From NCBI GenBank assembly GCA_028277985.1, contig JANQFG010000163.1, forward strand, positions 1-46,940: DNA of 46,940 nucleotides, given 5' to 3'. Shown piece by piece: positions 1-7,639 of this stretch; position 1 is the stretch's first letter, and the number at the start of each line of letters is the position of its first letter. This stretch comes from a bacterium. GTDB taxonomy: Bacteria > Desulfobacterota > DSWW01. A program made the position numbers and the translations under genes. A model generated the notes under the pieces. It was not told the origin of the DNA. It did no database searches and saw only the letters and a list, made by a program, of their open reading frames with translations.

Positions 1-1204
1 GACAGGCAAGAGCGCCCAGCAGGCTCAGCCTGGCATCGAACCAACGGAATCGCGGTCGAAAGGAAGGGCTCGCAGCCCTTGCCTCATAGAAGGTCGCCAG
101 GTTGAGCAGCCCGTAGGAGATCAGAAAGAACATGGAAACCACGGGTGCGATCAGATTCAGATTCCCCAGGGCAACCGTTGCGAGCGCAATCCCCAGAGAG
201 AGCAACACCCCTCGCCGCGGGTTCCCCGTGGCTCCGGTTCCCTTTGCAAAGGGCAGGAGGAACGGAAAGATCTTGTCCTGCGCGAGGGACTGGAGGATCC
301 GGGGCGCGCCCAGAAACGAGGCCATGCCGGATGACAGGGTGGCGGCGATCACCCCCGCATCGATGATAAAACCGATGCTGGCCACGCGTTTCATGGAGGC
401 GTAGTCCTGGCTGAGCACTTCCCGGGGCAGCGTTCCGGCGAACACGAAGGCGACCGCGAAATAGACCACAGCCGACAGCCCGACAGCGATGAAGGTGCCG
501 CGAGGCAGGCTCTTGCCCGCATCCTTCAGGTCCCCGGACATGCTGACGCCCTGGGTGAATCCTGTAACCGCAGGGAAGAAGATGGCGAAGAGAACCCAGA
601 AGGCGGGACCGGACCCAGGCGACGACCAGTTACTCGCCACCAACCCGTATTCCCACTTGCCGAGGCCGCCAACGAAGAACGATACCAGCGCCGTCACCAG
701 GATCGTCATCACCACGTACTGAAACCTCGTGGCCCAGTCCGCTCCCAGCCAGGCAAAGATGAAAAGAAAGGAAACGGCGAACGCAGCGATGATCTGCGGA
801 ACGTACTCGCCGGAGACGGGAAGAATCCCGCGAAGGGCCTCACCGAAACCGATGCAGTAGAAGGCGATCGACACCGACTGTGCCAGAAAGAGGACGATAC
901 CGATGGCGCCCCCGAACTCCAGCCCCAGCGTGCGGGAGATGAGATAGTAGTCCCCTCCCCCCTTGACCTTCAGGTTCGTGGCGATGGCGGACAGGGAAAC
1001 GGTTGTGAGGATCGAAATCGCGTTCGCCAGGGCGATCATGATCAGGACGCGACCCAGGCCGGCGTTTCCCACTACGTAGCCGAGTCGAAGGAACAGGATG
1101 ATGCCGAGGATCGTCAGAATGCTCGGCGTGAAAACCCCGGCAAAGGTTCCCAGCTTGCCCTCCGACGATCCGGGACCCGTCTTTCGATTCGCGCCTTCCG
1201 CCAT
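1..1204 (-). CDS. SLC12-type cation/chloride cotransporter (APC superfamily), 3' part missing
   Basis: The frame starts at an ATG (1204-1202) and runs off the left edge, so about 401 residues are visible. The N-terminus carries GVFTPSILTILGIILFLRLG, the first-helix signature of SLC12 (Na-K-Cl, K-Cl) cotransporters, and residues 223-237 read SGDLKDAGKSLPRGT, the SLC12 'SGDLKDAxKSIPxGT' signature. About ten hydrophobic segments follow one another, as in an inner-membrane APC-fold carrier. Family knowledge suggests electroneutral co-transport of chloride with Na+ or K+; the ion cannot be decided here. It is the last gene of the minus-strand envelope run, 19 bases after the barrel gene, so it may be co-transcribed. 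The large cytoplasmic C-terminal domain of eukaryotic members would lie beyond the edge. Confidence 0.85.
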   Translation of the reverse strand, partial: MAEGANRKTGPGSSEGKLGTFAGVFTPSILTILGIILFLRLGYVVGNAGLGRVLIMIALANAISILTTVSLSAIATNLKVKGGGDYYLISRTLGLEFGGAIGIVLFLAQSVSIAFYCIGFGEALRGILPVSGEYVPQIIAAFAVSFLFIFAWLGADWATRFQYVVMTILVTALVSFFVGGLGKWEYGLVASNWSSPGSGPAFWVLFAIFFPAVTGFTQGVSMSGDLKDAGKSLPRGTFIAVGLSAVVYFAVAFVFAGTLPREVLSQDYASMKRVASIGFIIDAGVIAATLSSGMASFLGAPRILQSLAQDKIFPFLLPFAKGTGATGNPRRGVLLSLGIALATVALGNLNLIAPVVSMFFLISYGLLNLATFYEARAASPSFRPRFRWFDARLSLLGALAC

Positions 1205-1223
1205 GCTCGTTCTCTCTGGTTCC

Positions 1224-2513
1224 CTATTGCAGGTAGAAGCGTACTTCGATGAAGAAGGTGAGCGGATAGGTCCCGTATTCGCTGTTCAACCGAAGATCCG
1301 ACAAGCCGAGCCCTCCAGGCGCAAGAACGAACGTGGGGGCCTCCCCCAGGGGGATCGTGCATCCGGCCGTGGCAACAGCATTGTCGGCAATCGAATACTC
1401 GAGAACAGGATTCAGGGTGGCAGAGGGATCGGTGAGGTTCACGAGCACATTGAACATGCCCATCAGGATCGGAAAGATTTCGTAGCTCGCCCCCAGACCC
1501 AGGTTGTGGCGGCCGAGCAGGAGCGTTCCTCTCGAGAGCAGCCGGTTGTTGATGAGCTCCTGGTTCATATCTTCCACATTCGCGGCCCCGGCGCCGTAAT
1601 AGTAGTACTCCCCCAACAGATAGGGCCCTTTGCCCGGAAAACGGTAGTCCAGCCCAACGAGGAAGTCGAGATAATCCGAGCTGTCCTTCACGTGATTGAA
1701 CAGGATCTCGCCGTGAATCCCGATCCCCGAGTTGCCCAGGTCTCCGGCAAAGTCGCCGCCCCCCACGATGTCGGTCTGCACCCAGCCTCCAAGGATGGAG
1801 ATGTCGTAGTCCTTGAACAAGGTCTTGAATTTCCCCACACCGGCGGATCGATCCGGGTCCGCGTCCCTGCCGAAGGCCCAGACGAATTCCGCCTGCGTGA
1901 AATCACCCAGGGCAAAGACGAGACGAGCCGCATCGTTTCCGGCCTTGAATTCCCTGTCCACCTGGAGCGGGCCGAAGGGGCTGAACAGGTCCGTGGGCTG
2001 CCAGAACCGGCCTGTGCCCCATGTGATCGCCTGCCTGCCGAAGACGAAGTCCAGGTCCCAGATGGAGAAAGTTGCTGCGAGCCTGTCGAACTCATGGACC
2101 CAGAGAAAATCTTCCGTGTCCTCGATGTCCCAGGAGAGCGAAGTGTACCTGTAGAGACTTCCCGCGTCCGTCACGGTGATGAACCCGGTCAGACCGAAGG
2201 CAGTTTCCGGCGGATTGATGAAAGCCCAGTGCTGATAGTGGATCTCCAGGGCAAGCCTCTCGGATGCACCCAGATCCAGCATCACCCGACCCCGGGAGAA
2301 GTTCGCGACCTGCGTCCGGTCCTCCACAAAGGGAATCTCATAGTAACGGTTTCCGAGGAACAGATTCTTGAAGGTCGCGCCGAGGTCCGCATAGACGGAA
2401 TCCGAGCTGTAGAGCTGCCTTGCCTCGGGTTGGGGCGGCAACAGGAAAGCAAGGCTGCCGACAAAGATCACCAGCAGGAGGCGAATCTGTCCGAATCGAA
2501 AGACTCCCCTCAC
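1224..2513 (-). CDS. Outer-membrane beta-barrel protein of the LolCDE-like operon
   Basis: Encodes 429 residues from a GTG start whose GTGA overlaps the stop of the ATPase gene, a sign of translational coupling. The N-terminus has a basic patch and a hydrophobic stretch (about residues 10-32, ending PPQPEARQ) typical of a signal peptide. The rest alternates short amphipathic strands rich in Tyr, Phe, Trp and Asp with no long hydrophobic helix, as in a porin-like barrel. A segment reading GRQAITWGTGRFWQPTDLF resembles a loop-strand motif of large outer-membrane porins. Its position directly behind a lipid/lipoprotein-export type ABC system suggests it is the outer-membrane end of that pathway. 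This is inference: no substrate is shown and the precise family was not recognised. Confidence 0.75.
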   Translation of the reverse strand: MRGVFRFGQIRLLLVIFVGSLAFLLPPQPEARQLYSSDSVYADLGATFKNLFLGNRYYEIPFVEDRTQVANFSRGRVMLDLGASERLALEIHYQHWAFINPPETAFGLTGFITVTDAGSLYRYTSLSWDIEDTEDFLWVHEFDRLAATFSIWDLDFVFGRQAITWGTGRFWQPTDLFSPFGPLQVDREFKAGNDAARLVFALGDFTQAEFVWAFGRDADPDRSAGVGKFKTLFKDYDISILGGWVQTDIVGGGDFAGDLGNSGIGIHGEILFNHVKDSSDYLDFLVGLDYRFPGKGPYLLGEYYYYGAGAANVEDMNQELINNRLLSRGTLLLGRHNLGLGASYEIFPILMGMFNVLVNLTDPSATLNPVLEYSIADNAVATAGCTIPLGEAPTFVLAPGGLGLSDLRLNSEYGTYPLTFFIEVRFYLQ

Positions 2514-3259
2514 GGGGCCTCCTCTCTTCTCCCCTCGCCCGTCTCCCCCGAGACCGGGCCGGTCGTATCCTCCAGGACTTCCCCATCCCTGAGCCGGACA
2601 GTCCGAGTGGCGCGCTCCATGACCAACGGGTCGTGCGTAGAAAACAGAAACGTGGTCCCCTCCTGACGGTTGAGCTCCCGCATGAGGTCGAGCAGGGACG
2701 CAGCCGTCTTTGAATCCAGGTTCGCGGTCGGCTCATCGGCCAGCACGATCCTGGGCCTTGACGCGATCGCCCTTGCCACGGCAACCCGCTGCTGCTGTCC
2801 GCCGCTGAGCTCGAAGGGCTTTCGGTGCTCCATTCCCCCGAGTCCGACCTCTTTCAGGAGTCCCATGGCACGATTCTTTCTTTCCTTCTCTGCCACACCC
2901 TGGAGGAGAAGGATGAATTCGGTGTTCTCGTAGGCCGAAAGAACCGGGATCAGGTTGTATGCCTGGAAAACGAACCCGATGTGATGGAGCCTGAACCGGC
3001 TCAGCTCTCCGGGACCCAGGCCGCTCACCTCGGTACCGTCGAGCCAGATCCTGCCCCGGTCCGGGCTGTCCAGGCCGCCCAGCAGATTGAGCAGCGTCGT
3101 CTTCCCGGAACCGGACGGGCCCACCAGTGCGGTGAACTCTCCCTGCTCCACTTCGAGCGACACGCCCTTCAGTGCCTCCACCTCGAGGGCGCCCTGCTGG
3201 TAGATTCTCCAGACCTGCTCTGTTCGAATAATGGCTGCCATGGCGGCTCCGTGCTCCAT
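2510..3259 (-). CDS. LolD/MacB-type ABC transporter ATPase
   Basis: A 249-residue nucleotide-binding subunit. Walker A is GPSGSGKT (about residues 49-56), the signature is LSGGQQQRVAVARA, Walker B with catalytic Glu is RIVLADEPTANLD, and the switch His is in FLFSTHDP. The LolD/MacB subgroup is indicated by its short length, the 'TTLLNLLGGLD' context and the partner FtsX-type permeases encoded just upstream. It should power release of lipoprotein or lipid from the inner membrane (mechanotransmission) rather than transport through a channel. Start choice: ATG at 3259 follows AGGAAAG closely; an internal ATG at 3241 (reading MAAIIRTEQ) with CGGAG upstream is an equally possible start. The gene lies 14 bases after the permease stop and overlaps the barrel gene by GTGA. 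Confidence 0.93.
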   Translation of the reverse strand: MEHGAAMAAIIRTEQVWRIYQQGALEVEALKGVSLEVEQGEFTALVGPSGSGKTTLLNLLGGLDSPDRGRIWLDGTEVSGLGPGELSRFRLHHIGFVFQAYNLIPVLSAYENTEFILLLQGVAEKERKNRAMGLLKEVGLGGMEHRKPFELSGGQQQRVAVARAIASRPRIVLADEPTANLDSKTAASLLDLMRELNRQEGTTFLFSTHDPLVMERATRTVRLRDGEVLEDTTGPVSGETGEGRREEAP

Positions 3260-3273
3260 TCTTTCCTGACAGG

Positions 3274-4506
3274 CTATTGAAACTTCGCAATTGCGCGCAC
3301 CGGATCCACCCGGGATGCACGAATCGCCGGGTAGATTCCCACGGCCAGGGTCACGCTGAACACGATCCCCACGAGCAGCAAAACGCGAAGGGGCGCGAGC
3401 TCAGAGTAGAGAACCGAATCAACCACCGTACCGGCCATGGTCAATTGCTCCTGGCTGGCAAAGCCCATGTCTAGGCCATAGGCGGCAAAGTAGCGATGTG
3501 CGCCGAATCCCAGTATCGCCCCACAACCGAGCGATACGACCGACAGCAGCGTTGTCTCCAGAAGGACCAGACCGATCAGTCGACGCGGTTCCATGCCGAG
3601 GGCAACCATCAGACCGAATTCCCGGGTCCTCTCGAGCACGCTCATCAACACCGTGTTCAAAATACCCAGAGCCACGACGACCATGATGATGCCCATGAAG
3701 ATGTAGGTGCCTGCGTTATCCATCTGCACGAAGAGCACCAGATCGGGCATCACATCCTCCCAGTCGAACACGGCCGCCTCCGGCGAAGTGACAAGGGGCT
3801 CAATCTGCTTCTTGATGCGCGCCTGATGCTTCTCGTTTTCGACGAAGATCGCGAGTTGTGTGGCTCCCCGCGAAACGCCGAGCAACGTCCGGGCCAGGGG
3901 CAGACTCACTTGAGCGAGGTTACCGTCCAACTCGCTGATGCCGGTCCGGAAGATGCCGCGAACTCTTACGAGCTGGCTCGAGATCTGCCCCGAGGCGTCC
4001 TGCGCGGTCACCACCGCCTTGCCGCCTACCGAGGTCTTGAGCCTGCGGGCCAGGTCCGCGCCGATGAGCACCCCTCTCTTCTCATCATCCTTCAGATACC
4101 GGCCCTCGAAGATCTCCGGCTCCAGGCTCTTGCGGGTCATGTCCGATGCCGGGTCGACCCCAAGGATGGCCACACCCGCCGCGTTGTCCGCCGTGTAGAT
4201 CAACCCCGTCACGATGATCCGCTCCGACACGTTGCGGATCCCGGGAACAGCCCAGATCCCTTCACGCAGGGCGGATGCGTCGGCAACGAGCTTGTCGTTG
4301 GAAGGCTCATCCGGATAATCCGCGTGCTCCACCGTAAGGTTTCCCGAACCGAGCCGAACCGCGTTGCGGATCATCTGGTTGTGGAAGCCGTCGGCCAGGC
4401 CGAGGAAGATCAACGCCAGGGCGAACCCGACCGCGATCATGGTCATCGTGATGAGCGTTCGCCTCCGGTTCTTCCAGAGGTTGCGCCACGCAAGCTTGAG
4501 AAGAAT
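3274..4506 (-). CDS. FtsX/LolC-type ABC permease, apparent ATT start
   Basis: Encodes about 410 residues with one N-terminal membrane helix (after LAWRNLWKNRRRT), a large periplasmic domain and three C-terminal helices, the LolC/LolE/MacB layout. No ATG, GTG or TTG sits near the conserved beginning. The first codon that aligns with the sister permease (MLMRIAWRNIWRN) is ATT at 4506-4504 (ILLKLAWRNLWKN), and AGGAGG lies nine bases before it. The open frame continues upstream to 5043, but that part is antisense-like, basic and overlaps the sister gene, so it is not taken as coding. ATT initiation is known from infC and usually means low or regulated translation. A perfect palindrome ends 15 bases upstream. 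The gene is the second permease of a LolCDE-like heteromer. Confidence 0.85.
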   Translation of the reverse strand: MLLKLAWRNLWKNRRRTLITMTMIAVGFALALIFLGLADGFHNQMIRNAVRLGSGNLTVEHADYPDEPSNDKLVADASALREGIWAVPGIRNVSERIIVTGLIYTADNAAGVAILGVDPASDMTRKSLEPEIFEGRYLKDDEKRGVLIGADLARRLKTSVGGKAVVTAQDASGQISSQLVRVRGIFRTGISELDGNLAQVSLPLARTLLGVSRGATQLAIFVENEKHQARIKKQIEPLVTSPEAAVFDWEDVMPDLVLFVQMDNAGTYIFMGIIMVVVALGILNTVLMSVLERTREFGLMVALGMEPRRLIGLVLLETTLLSVVSLGCGAILGFGAHRYFAAYGLDMGFASQEQLTMAGTVVDSVLYSELAPLRVLLLVGIVFSVTLAVGIYPAIRASRVDPVRAIAKFQ

Positions 4507-4521
4507 TGTTCGTCTCCTCCT

Positions 4522-4545
4522 GGCAGGCTGCCCGGGCAGCCTGCC
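4522..4545. repeat. Perfect 24-bp palindrome between two permease genes
   Basis: Two 12-base arms, GGCAGGCTGCCC and GGGCAGCCTGCC, are exact reverse complements with no loop. The site fills the gap between the sister permease genes and includes the first base of the upstream gene's TAG stop. It ends a few bases before the AGGAGG that serves the ATT-started gene. In RNA it would fold into a strong G+C hairpin without a following T run, so it is more likely a translational or stability element than a terminator. No other copy was seen in the window. Confidence 0.8.
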
Positions 4546-5759
4546 TAAGTTCTCATCACCTCTACCGGCTTCAGCCGTGCGGCCTTTACCGAAGGATAGA
4601 GCCCTGCCAGGGCGGAGATGATGAGCATGATTCCCATGCACTGCAGCATGCCCTCGGGCCAGAAGGTGGCGCGGAGCACGTTCTCGATGGCGAATCCCGT
4701 GTACTCGAATCCCTCGCCGAACAGCCCGGTGAGGTCCCACCCCTTCACTTTCAAACGCCAACTCCAGAGAAGCCCGAGGCCCAGGCCCAGCACCTCGCTG
4801 ATACCCGCGAGCATGAGGGTCTCGGCAAGGATGAGCAGGACCATCCTCGCCGGCTTCAGGCCCACGGCCAGCATCAGGCCCAGCTCGTACATCCTCTCGA
4901 ACACGGCCATGAGCATGGTGTTCAGGATGCCAAGGGATGCGATCGAGAACACGATCAGGAGCATAATCGTGGTCCAGGCCCTGTTCAGGGCCAGGGAATC
5001 CTTGAGTACTGGGGCGATCTCCTTCCACGTTCGCACCTCGCACGACTCCCCTTCCAGCAGCGAGGTGATTCCGGGCTTGTAGAGGTCGACATCCATCGCG
5101 TCGGGTGTACGGATTGCCAATTCGTGTATCCGGCCGGGCAGAACGACCAGCTCCGCAAAGTCGTCCAGAGGCATGATGACGGTCGTCCGGTCCGTGGCGT
5201 CGTCGAGTGTCTTCAGCACCCCGACGACCTTATACAGATCGTTCCCCAGGCTCCCGTCCGCGGCCTGCGTGATCAAGGCGATCTCGCTTCCCACCCGGGC
5301 ATTCAGGCTCTTGGCGATCTTTCTTCCCAGGATGACAGCCTTCGCCTCCCCTGGGAGCAGGTACCGACCCTGGAGCAGGTGTTTCCAGAGATCCGTGACC
5401 TCCCGCTCCTGCTCCGGATCGATCCCTCGGATCCGAACGCCCGCGGACTGCTCCCCGAGGCTTGCCAGGGCGAAGGCATAGGCCCGAGGAGCCACACGAA
5501 ACTCACTGTCTTTGAATCTTTTCAGGATGGACAGCGGGAGGGTGTCGTAGAGGCCCTTGTCCAGGTAGTAGTGTTCCGCGTGGGCCTGCACGTGCCCCAG
5601 CGACCGGTCGGCCGCATACCCGACCATCTGATGATTCATCCCCTCCATCAGGTTCGCCGCAACGATCATCAGGGTCAGGCTGAAGGTCATGGCGGACAGG
5701 GTGATGACGGACCTGCGGGGGTTCCTCCAGATGTTGCGCCATGCGATCCTCATCAGCAT
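4545..5759 (-). CDS. FtsX/LolC-type ABC permease
   Basis: A 404-residue inner-membrane subunit starting MLMRIAWRNIWRNPRRSVIT with AAGG seven bases before the ATG. One helix follows the basic N-terminus, then about 230 periplasmic residues (MacB-PCD-like), then three helices around residues 270-400 including ASLGILNTMLMAVFERMYEL, the loop-helix signature of FtsX-fold permeases. It ends with the usual 'ARLKPVEVMRT' type tail. It follows the LolA-like gene by 41 bases and precedes the second permease and the ATPase, so the two permeases likely form a LolC/LolE-style heterodimer around two ATPase copies. The substrate is unknown; lipoprotein or lipid is inferred from the LolA-like partner. Confidence 0.93.
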   Translation of the reverse strand: MLMRIAWRNIWRNPRRSVITLSAMTFSLTLMIVAANLMEGMNHQMVGYAADRSLGHVQAHAEHYYLDKGLYDTLPLSILKRFKDSEFRVAPRAYAFALASLGEQSAGVRIRGIDPEQEREVTDLWKHLLQGRYLLPGEAKAVILGRKIAKSLNARVGSEIALITQAADGSLGNDLYKVVGVLKTLDDATDRTTVIMPLDDFAELVVLPGRIHELAIRTPDAMDVDLYKPGITSLLEGESCEVRTWKEIAPVLKDSLALNRAWTTIMLLIVFSIASLGILNTMLMAVFERMYELGLMLAVGLKPARMVLLILAETLMLAGISEVLGLGLGLLWSWRLKVKGWDLTGLFGEGFEYTGFAIENVLRATFWPEGMLQCMGIMLIISALAGLYPSVKAARLKPVEVMRT

Positions 5760-5800
5760 GTTCGAGCCTTTCGTACGCGGCCTTGCCGAACCTTTCGCCT

Positions 5801-6613
5801 CTACCTTTTCTTCTGCAGGGACCGGAGACTGAAGAGGTCCGGTTTGAGGTCCACCTCGAAGGTCATTTCCAGATAGTTCACCCGGGTGAACTCTTCGGGC
5901 TTGTCCAGGGGCTTCATGGTAAGCAAGGTCGGTATGATTCGTCCGCCCATTTCCTTGATCTCACCAAAGGTCATGACCCGCACCTCTTCCCCGTCCTCGT
6001 CGTAATAGGTCATCTTCAGCGGGATATAATCCGCCGCCCGGATGACCGATACGATCTTCCCCCAGACCACCGGGGCCTCCGGTTTCGCGTGGAGCGTGAG
6101 TTCCAGGATTCCCTGCCCGTCCCGTTCCCCCTCGAAGGTGATCTCCGTGTTGTAGTCCCGCTCATACTGGCTGTCCTTGACCACGTCATCGTTGGTGAAA
6201 TGGCTGCCCATCCAGGAACCGAGCATCATCGAGGCAGGAACCTTGGTCACCCGTTTGATCTTCGGAAGATAGTTCCAGATGTTCTTGTCCACCTTGAGGG
6301 TGGCCACGCCCTCCTCTTTCGCCGGATAGGTGATGCGCACGAGCGAACGATCCATTCCCTCCGTATAGACCTTCATACGCAGGGTCCGGCTCCAGTGGGC
6401 GGTCACCACCTCCATCTCCATCTGTCCCTCGGAGGTCGATCCGCGCCACAGCCGGTCCACCTTGTTCAGGATCTCCTTGATGCGGGCCTCGTCCGATGTC
6501 GCTTCGGGCGAGGGGGCTTCTTCCGCCAGAGCAGGAACCATTCCCACCCCCAGAAACAGGCAGACAACCACCAGTACATCCATGCAACGGGTCCTGATTG
6601 CTCGAGCCTTCAT
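5801..6613 (-). CDS. LolA-like outer-membrane lipoprotein-sorting protein
   Basis: 270 residues from the ATG at 6613, which has GGAGAAG just upstream and begins a clear signal peptide (MKARAIRTRCMDVLVVVCLF, cleavage near ALAEEA). The open frame extends to 6703, but those 30 residues lack a ribosome site and would hide the signal peptide. The mature part alternates strands as in the LolA/LolB fold (incomplete beta-barrel), with the family-like segments WNYLPKIKRVTKVP and GSWMGSHFTNDD. Proteins of this group are annotated as outer-membrane lipoprotein-sorting proteins and often accompany FtsX permeases. It is first in the operon and probably ferries the hydrophobic cargo released by the ABC complex across the periplasm to the barrel protein. 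Confidence 0.88.
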   Translation of the reverse strand: MKARAIRTRCMDVLVVVCLFLGVGMVPALAEEAPSPEATSDEARIKEILNKVDRLWRGSTSEGQMEMEVVTAHWSRTLRMKVYTEGMDRSLVRITYPAKEEGVATLKVDKNIWNYLPKIKRVTKVPASMMLGSWMGSHFTNDDVVKDSQYERDYNTEITFEGERDGQGILELTLHAKPEAPVVWGKIVSVIRAADYIPLKMTYYDEDGEEVRVMTFGEIKEMGGRIIPTLLTMKPLDKPEEFTRVNYLEMTFEVDLKPDLFSLRSLQKKR

Positions 6614-6694
6614 CGTCTTCTCCGTGGAGGAAGTTTTTTTCGTTACCGAGATCTTCAAGGTTGAAAGTCTATCATCTGCCCGGCCGAAAGCAGG

Positions 6695-6724
6695 TTGAAG
6701 CAATAGAACTTATCAGGGTATAAT
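6695..6724 (+). promoter_or_regulatory. Sigma-70-like promoter
   Basis: TTGAAG (6695-6700) and TATAAT (6719-6724) are separated by 18 bases. The -10 hexamer is a perfect consensus match. It lies in the divergent gap between the LolA-like gene and the short ORF at 6774 and points toward the latter. Confidence 0.55.
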
Positions 6725-6773
6725 GAAATAGACAACCTTTCTATTGCACATCCGTTGCCCTAGAGGCCCGGCC

Positions 6774-7049
6774 ATGAGAGGACGTCTTGCGACCTCCTTC
6801 GTTTGCCTGATGCTGGCGGAGTACACCGATTTCATGTACAAGCCTGAGCCGGGCCCCTGGAAGAAGCTCTCCACCCACGAGCGGCTCGCCAGGGCCATGC
6901 TCCACTGGTTCGAGTTCACCGGGGACGCGGCCTACCTGGACCAGGCGAGGAAGATGCTCGACTACGTGGAGACCCATCTCTGCACCGAGGATTGCTATCA
7001 GCCGGGCGTATTCATCCTACTGCGGAAGCGGGCCGAAGGAAGAGCTTGA
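6774..7049 (+). pseudogene. Short ORF, probable fragment of an alpha/alpha-barrel protein
   Basis: Codes for 91 residues if started at ATG 6774; an upstream in-frame ATG at 6744 gives 101. The middle (LARAMLHWFEFTGDAAYLDQ) reads like one helical hairpin of an alpha/alpha-toroid, such as those in AGE-family epimerases or DUF255/YyaL proteins, which are normally over 350 residues. No good ribosome site precedes either start, and the C-terminus (VFILLRKRAEGRA) looks like an abrupt out-of-family ending. A consensus-like promoter lies at 6695-6724. It may be a decayed remnant or a real small protein; the family suggestion is weak. Confidence 0.35.
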
Positions 7050-7141
7050 GACCCGGGTCTCGCGGAGAAATACTCTCATCCCAGAGCCGCACCCAGGAAA
7101 CGATTCCTCTGCTCGAGACTCAATGAAAGGAGGATGGGTGT

Positions 7142-7285
7142 ATGGCAAGAGAGGGGCGGCGTTCCGGAAAAGACCGTAGAACAGATTCCCGGCGCAGGAA
7201 GTCCAAGGACTCCGACTACAAAGGGCCAGAGCGGAGGAGCGGTTCGGACAGGAGATCCGGAAAGGACCGGCGAAAATCCTCATAA
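7142..7285 (+). CDS. Arginine-rich micro-protein with RRSGKDRR repeats
   Basis: A 47-residue ORF preceded by AAAGGAGG eight bases before its ATG, one of the strongest ribosome sites in the window. The product is almost wholly Arg, Lys, Ser, Asp and Gly, with RRSGKDRR, GPERRSGSDRRSG and KDRRKSS units, so the motif R-R-S-G-x-D-R-R occurs three times in varied form. It is very basic and should be disordered. Similar RRSGxDRR stretches occur at the N-terminus of PilZ proteins and as small stand-alone deltaproteobacterial ORFs; their function is not known to me. It ends 18 bases before the start of the next gene, so the two are probably co-transcribed. Nucleic-acid or polyphosphate/anionic-surface binding would be a guess. 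Confidence 0.7.
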   Translation: MAREGRRSGKDRRTDSRRRKSKDSDYKGPERRSGSDRRSGKDRRKSS

Positions 7286-7303
7286 GTGGGAAAGGAGATG
7301 ATG

Positions 7304-7639
7304 ATGTACATCTTTGTCGAGCTGTGGAATGCCCGACCGGAGTGGCTCGCCCTGTCCGAAGAGGAACGGGGCAACTACATGCAGCAGGTAGGTGCCGGGA
7401 TGGGAGAGCTGGCCAAGGCGGGAATCGAGGTCATCTGCTGGGCCGCCAACGATCCTTCCACCACCCACCGTTGCGGCTATGAGTACCTTGCCGTCTGGAA
7501 GATGCCCGATGAGGAGGCGGTCAAGCTCTTCGAAGAAACCGTGGAACAGGCCGGCTGGTACAACTACTTCGAGCAGGTCAACGCCGGGGGCGCGATGTCG
7601 ACGCCGGATGAAATCATCGGCCGAATCATGAATCTGTGA
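7304..7639 (+). CDS. Small dimeric alpha/beta-barrel-like protein (DUF6616-like)
   Basis: Begins MYIFVELWNARPEWLALSEE. Three ATGs stand in tandem at 7298, 7301 and 7304; AAGGAG at 7292-7297 gives best spacing to the third, giving 111 residues. The composition (an N-terminal strand, a helix with LSEEERGNYMQQV, strands at VICWAANDP and YLAVWKMPD, then a helix KLFEETVEQAGW) resembles ferredoxin-like dimeric barrels such as the DUF6616/YCII group. No catalytic motif is evident. Its TGA shares a base with the ATG of the uracil-DNA glycosylase gene, so the two genes are translationally coupled, but a functional link is not shown. Confidence 0.75.
   Translation: MYIFVELWNARPEWLALSEEERGNYMQQVGAGMGELAKAGIEVICWAANDPSTTHRCGYEYLAVWKMPDEEAVKLFEETVEQAGWYNYFEQVNAGGAMSTPDEIIGRIMNL

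Noticed and set aside
1098..2666. Long plus-strand open frame (522 codons) over the barrel and ATPase genes
   Set aside because: It is antisense to two well-supported genes, has no domain sense, and results from G+C-rich codon bias.
4507..5043. N-terminal extension of the second permease frame back to 5043
   Set aside because: It overlaps the sister permease gene, reads as basic low-complexity protein and would bury the conserved membrane start; the ATT start is preferred.
4506..5876. Plus-strand open frame of 456 codons rich in His and Gln
   Set aside because: Antisense shadow of the permease gene; composition (H, Q, G, E) is that of reversed hydrophobic codons.
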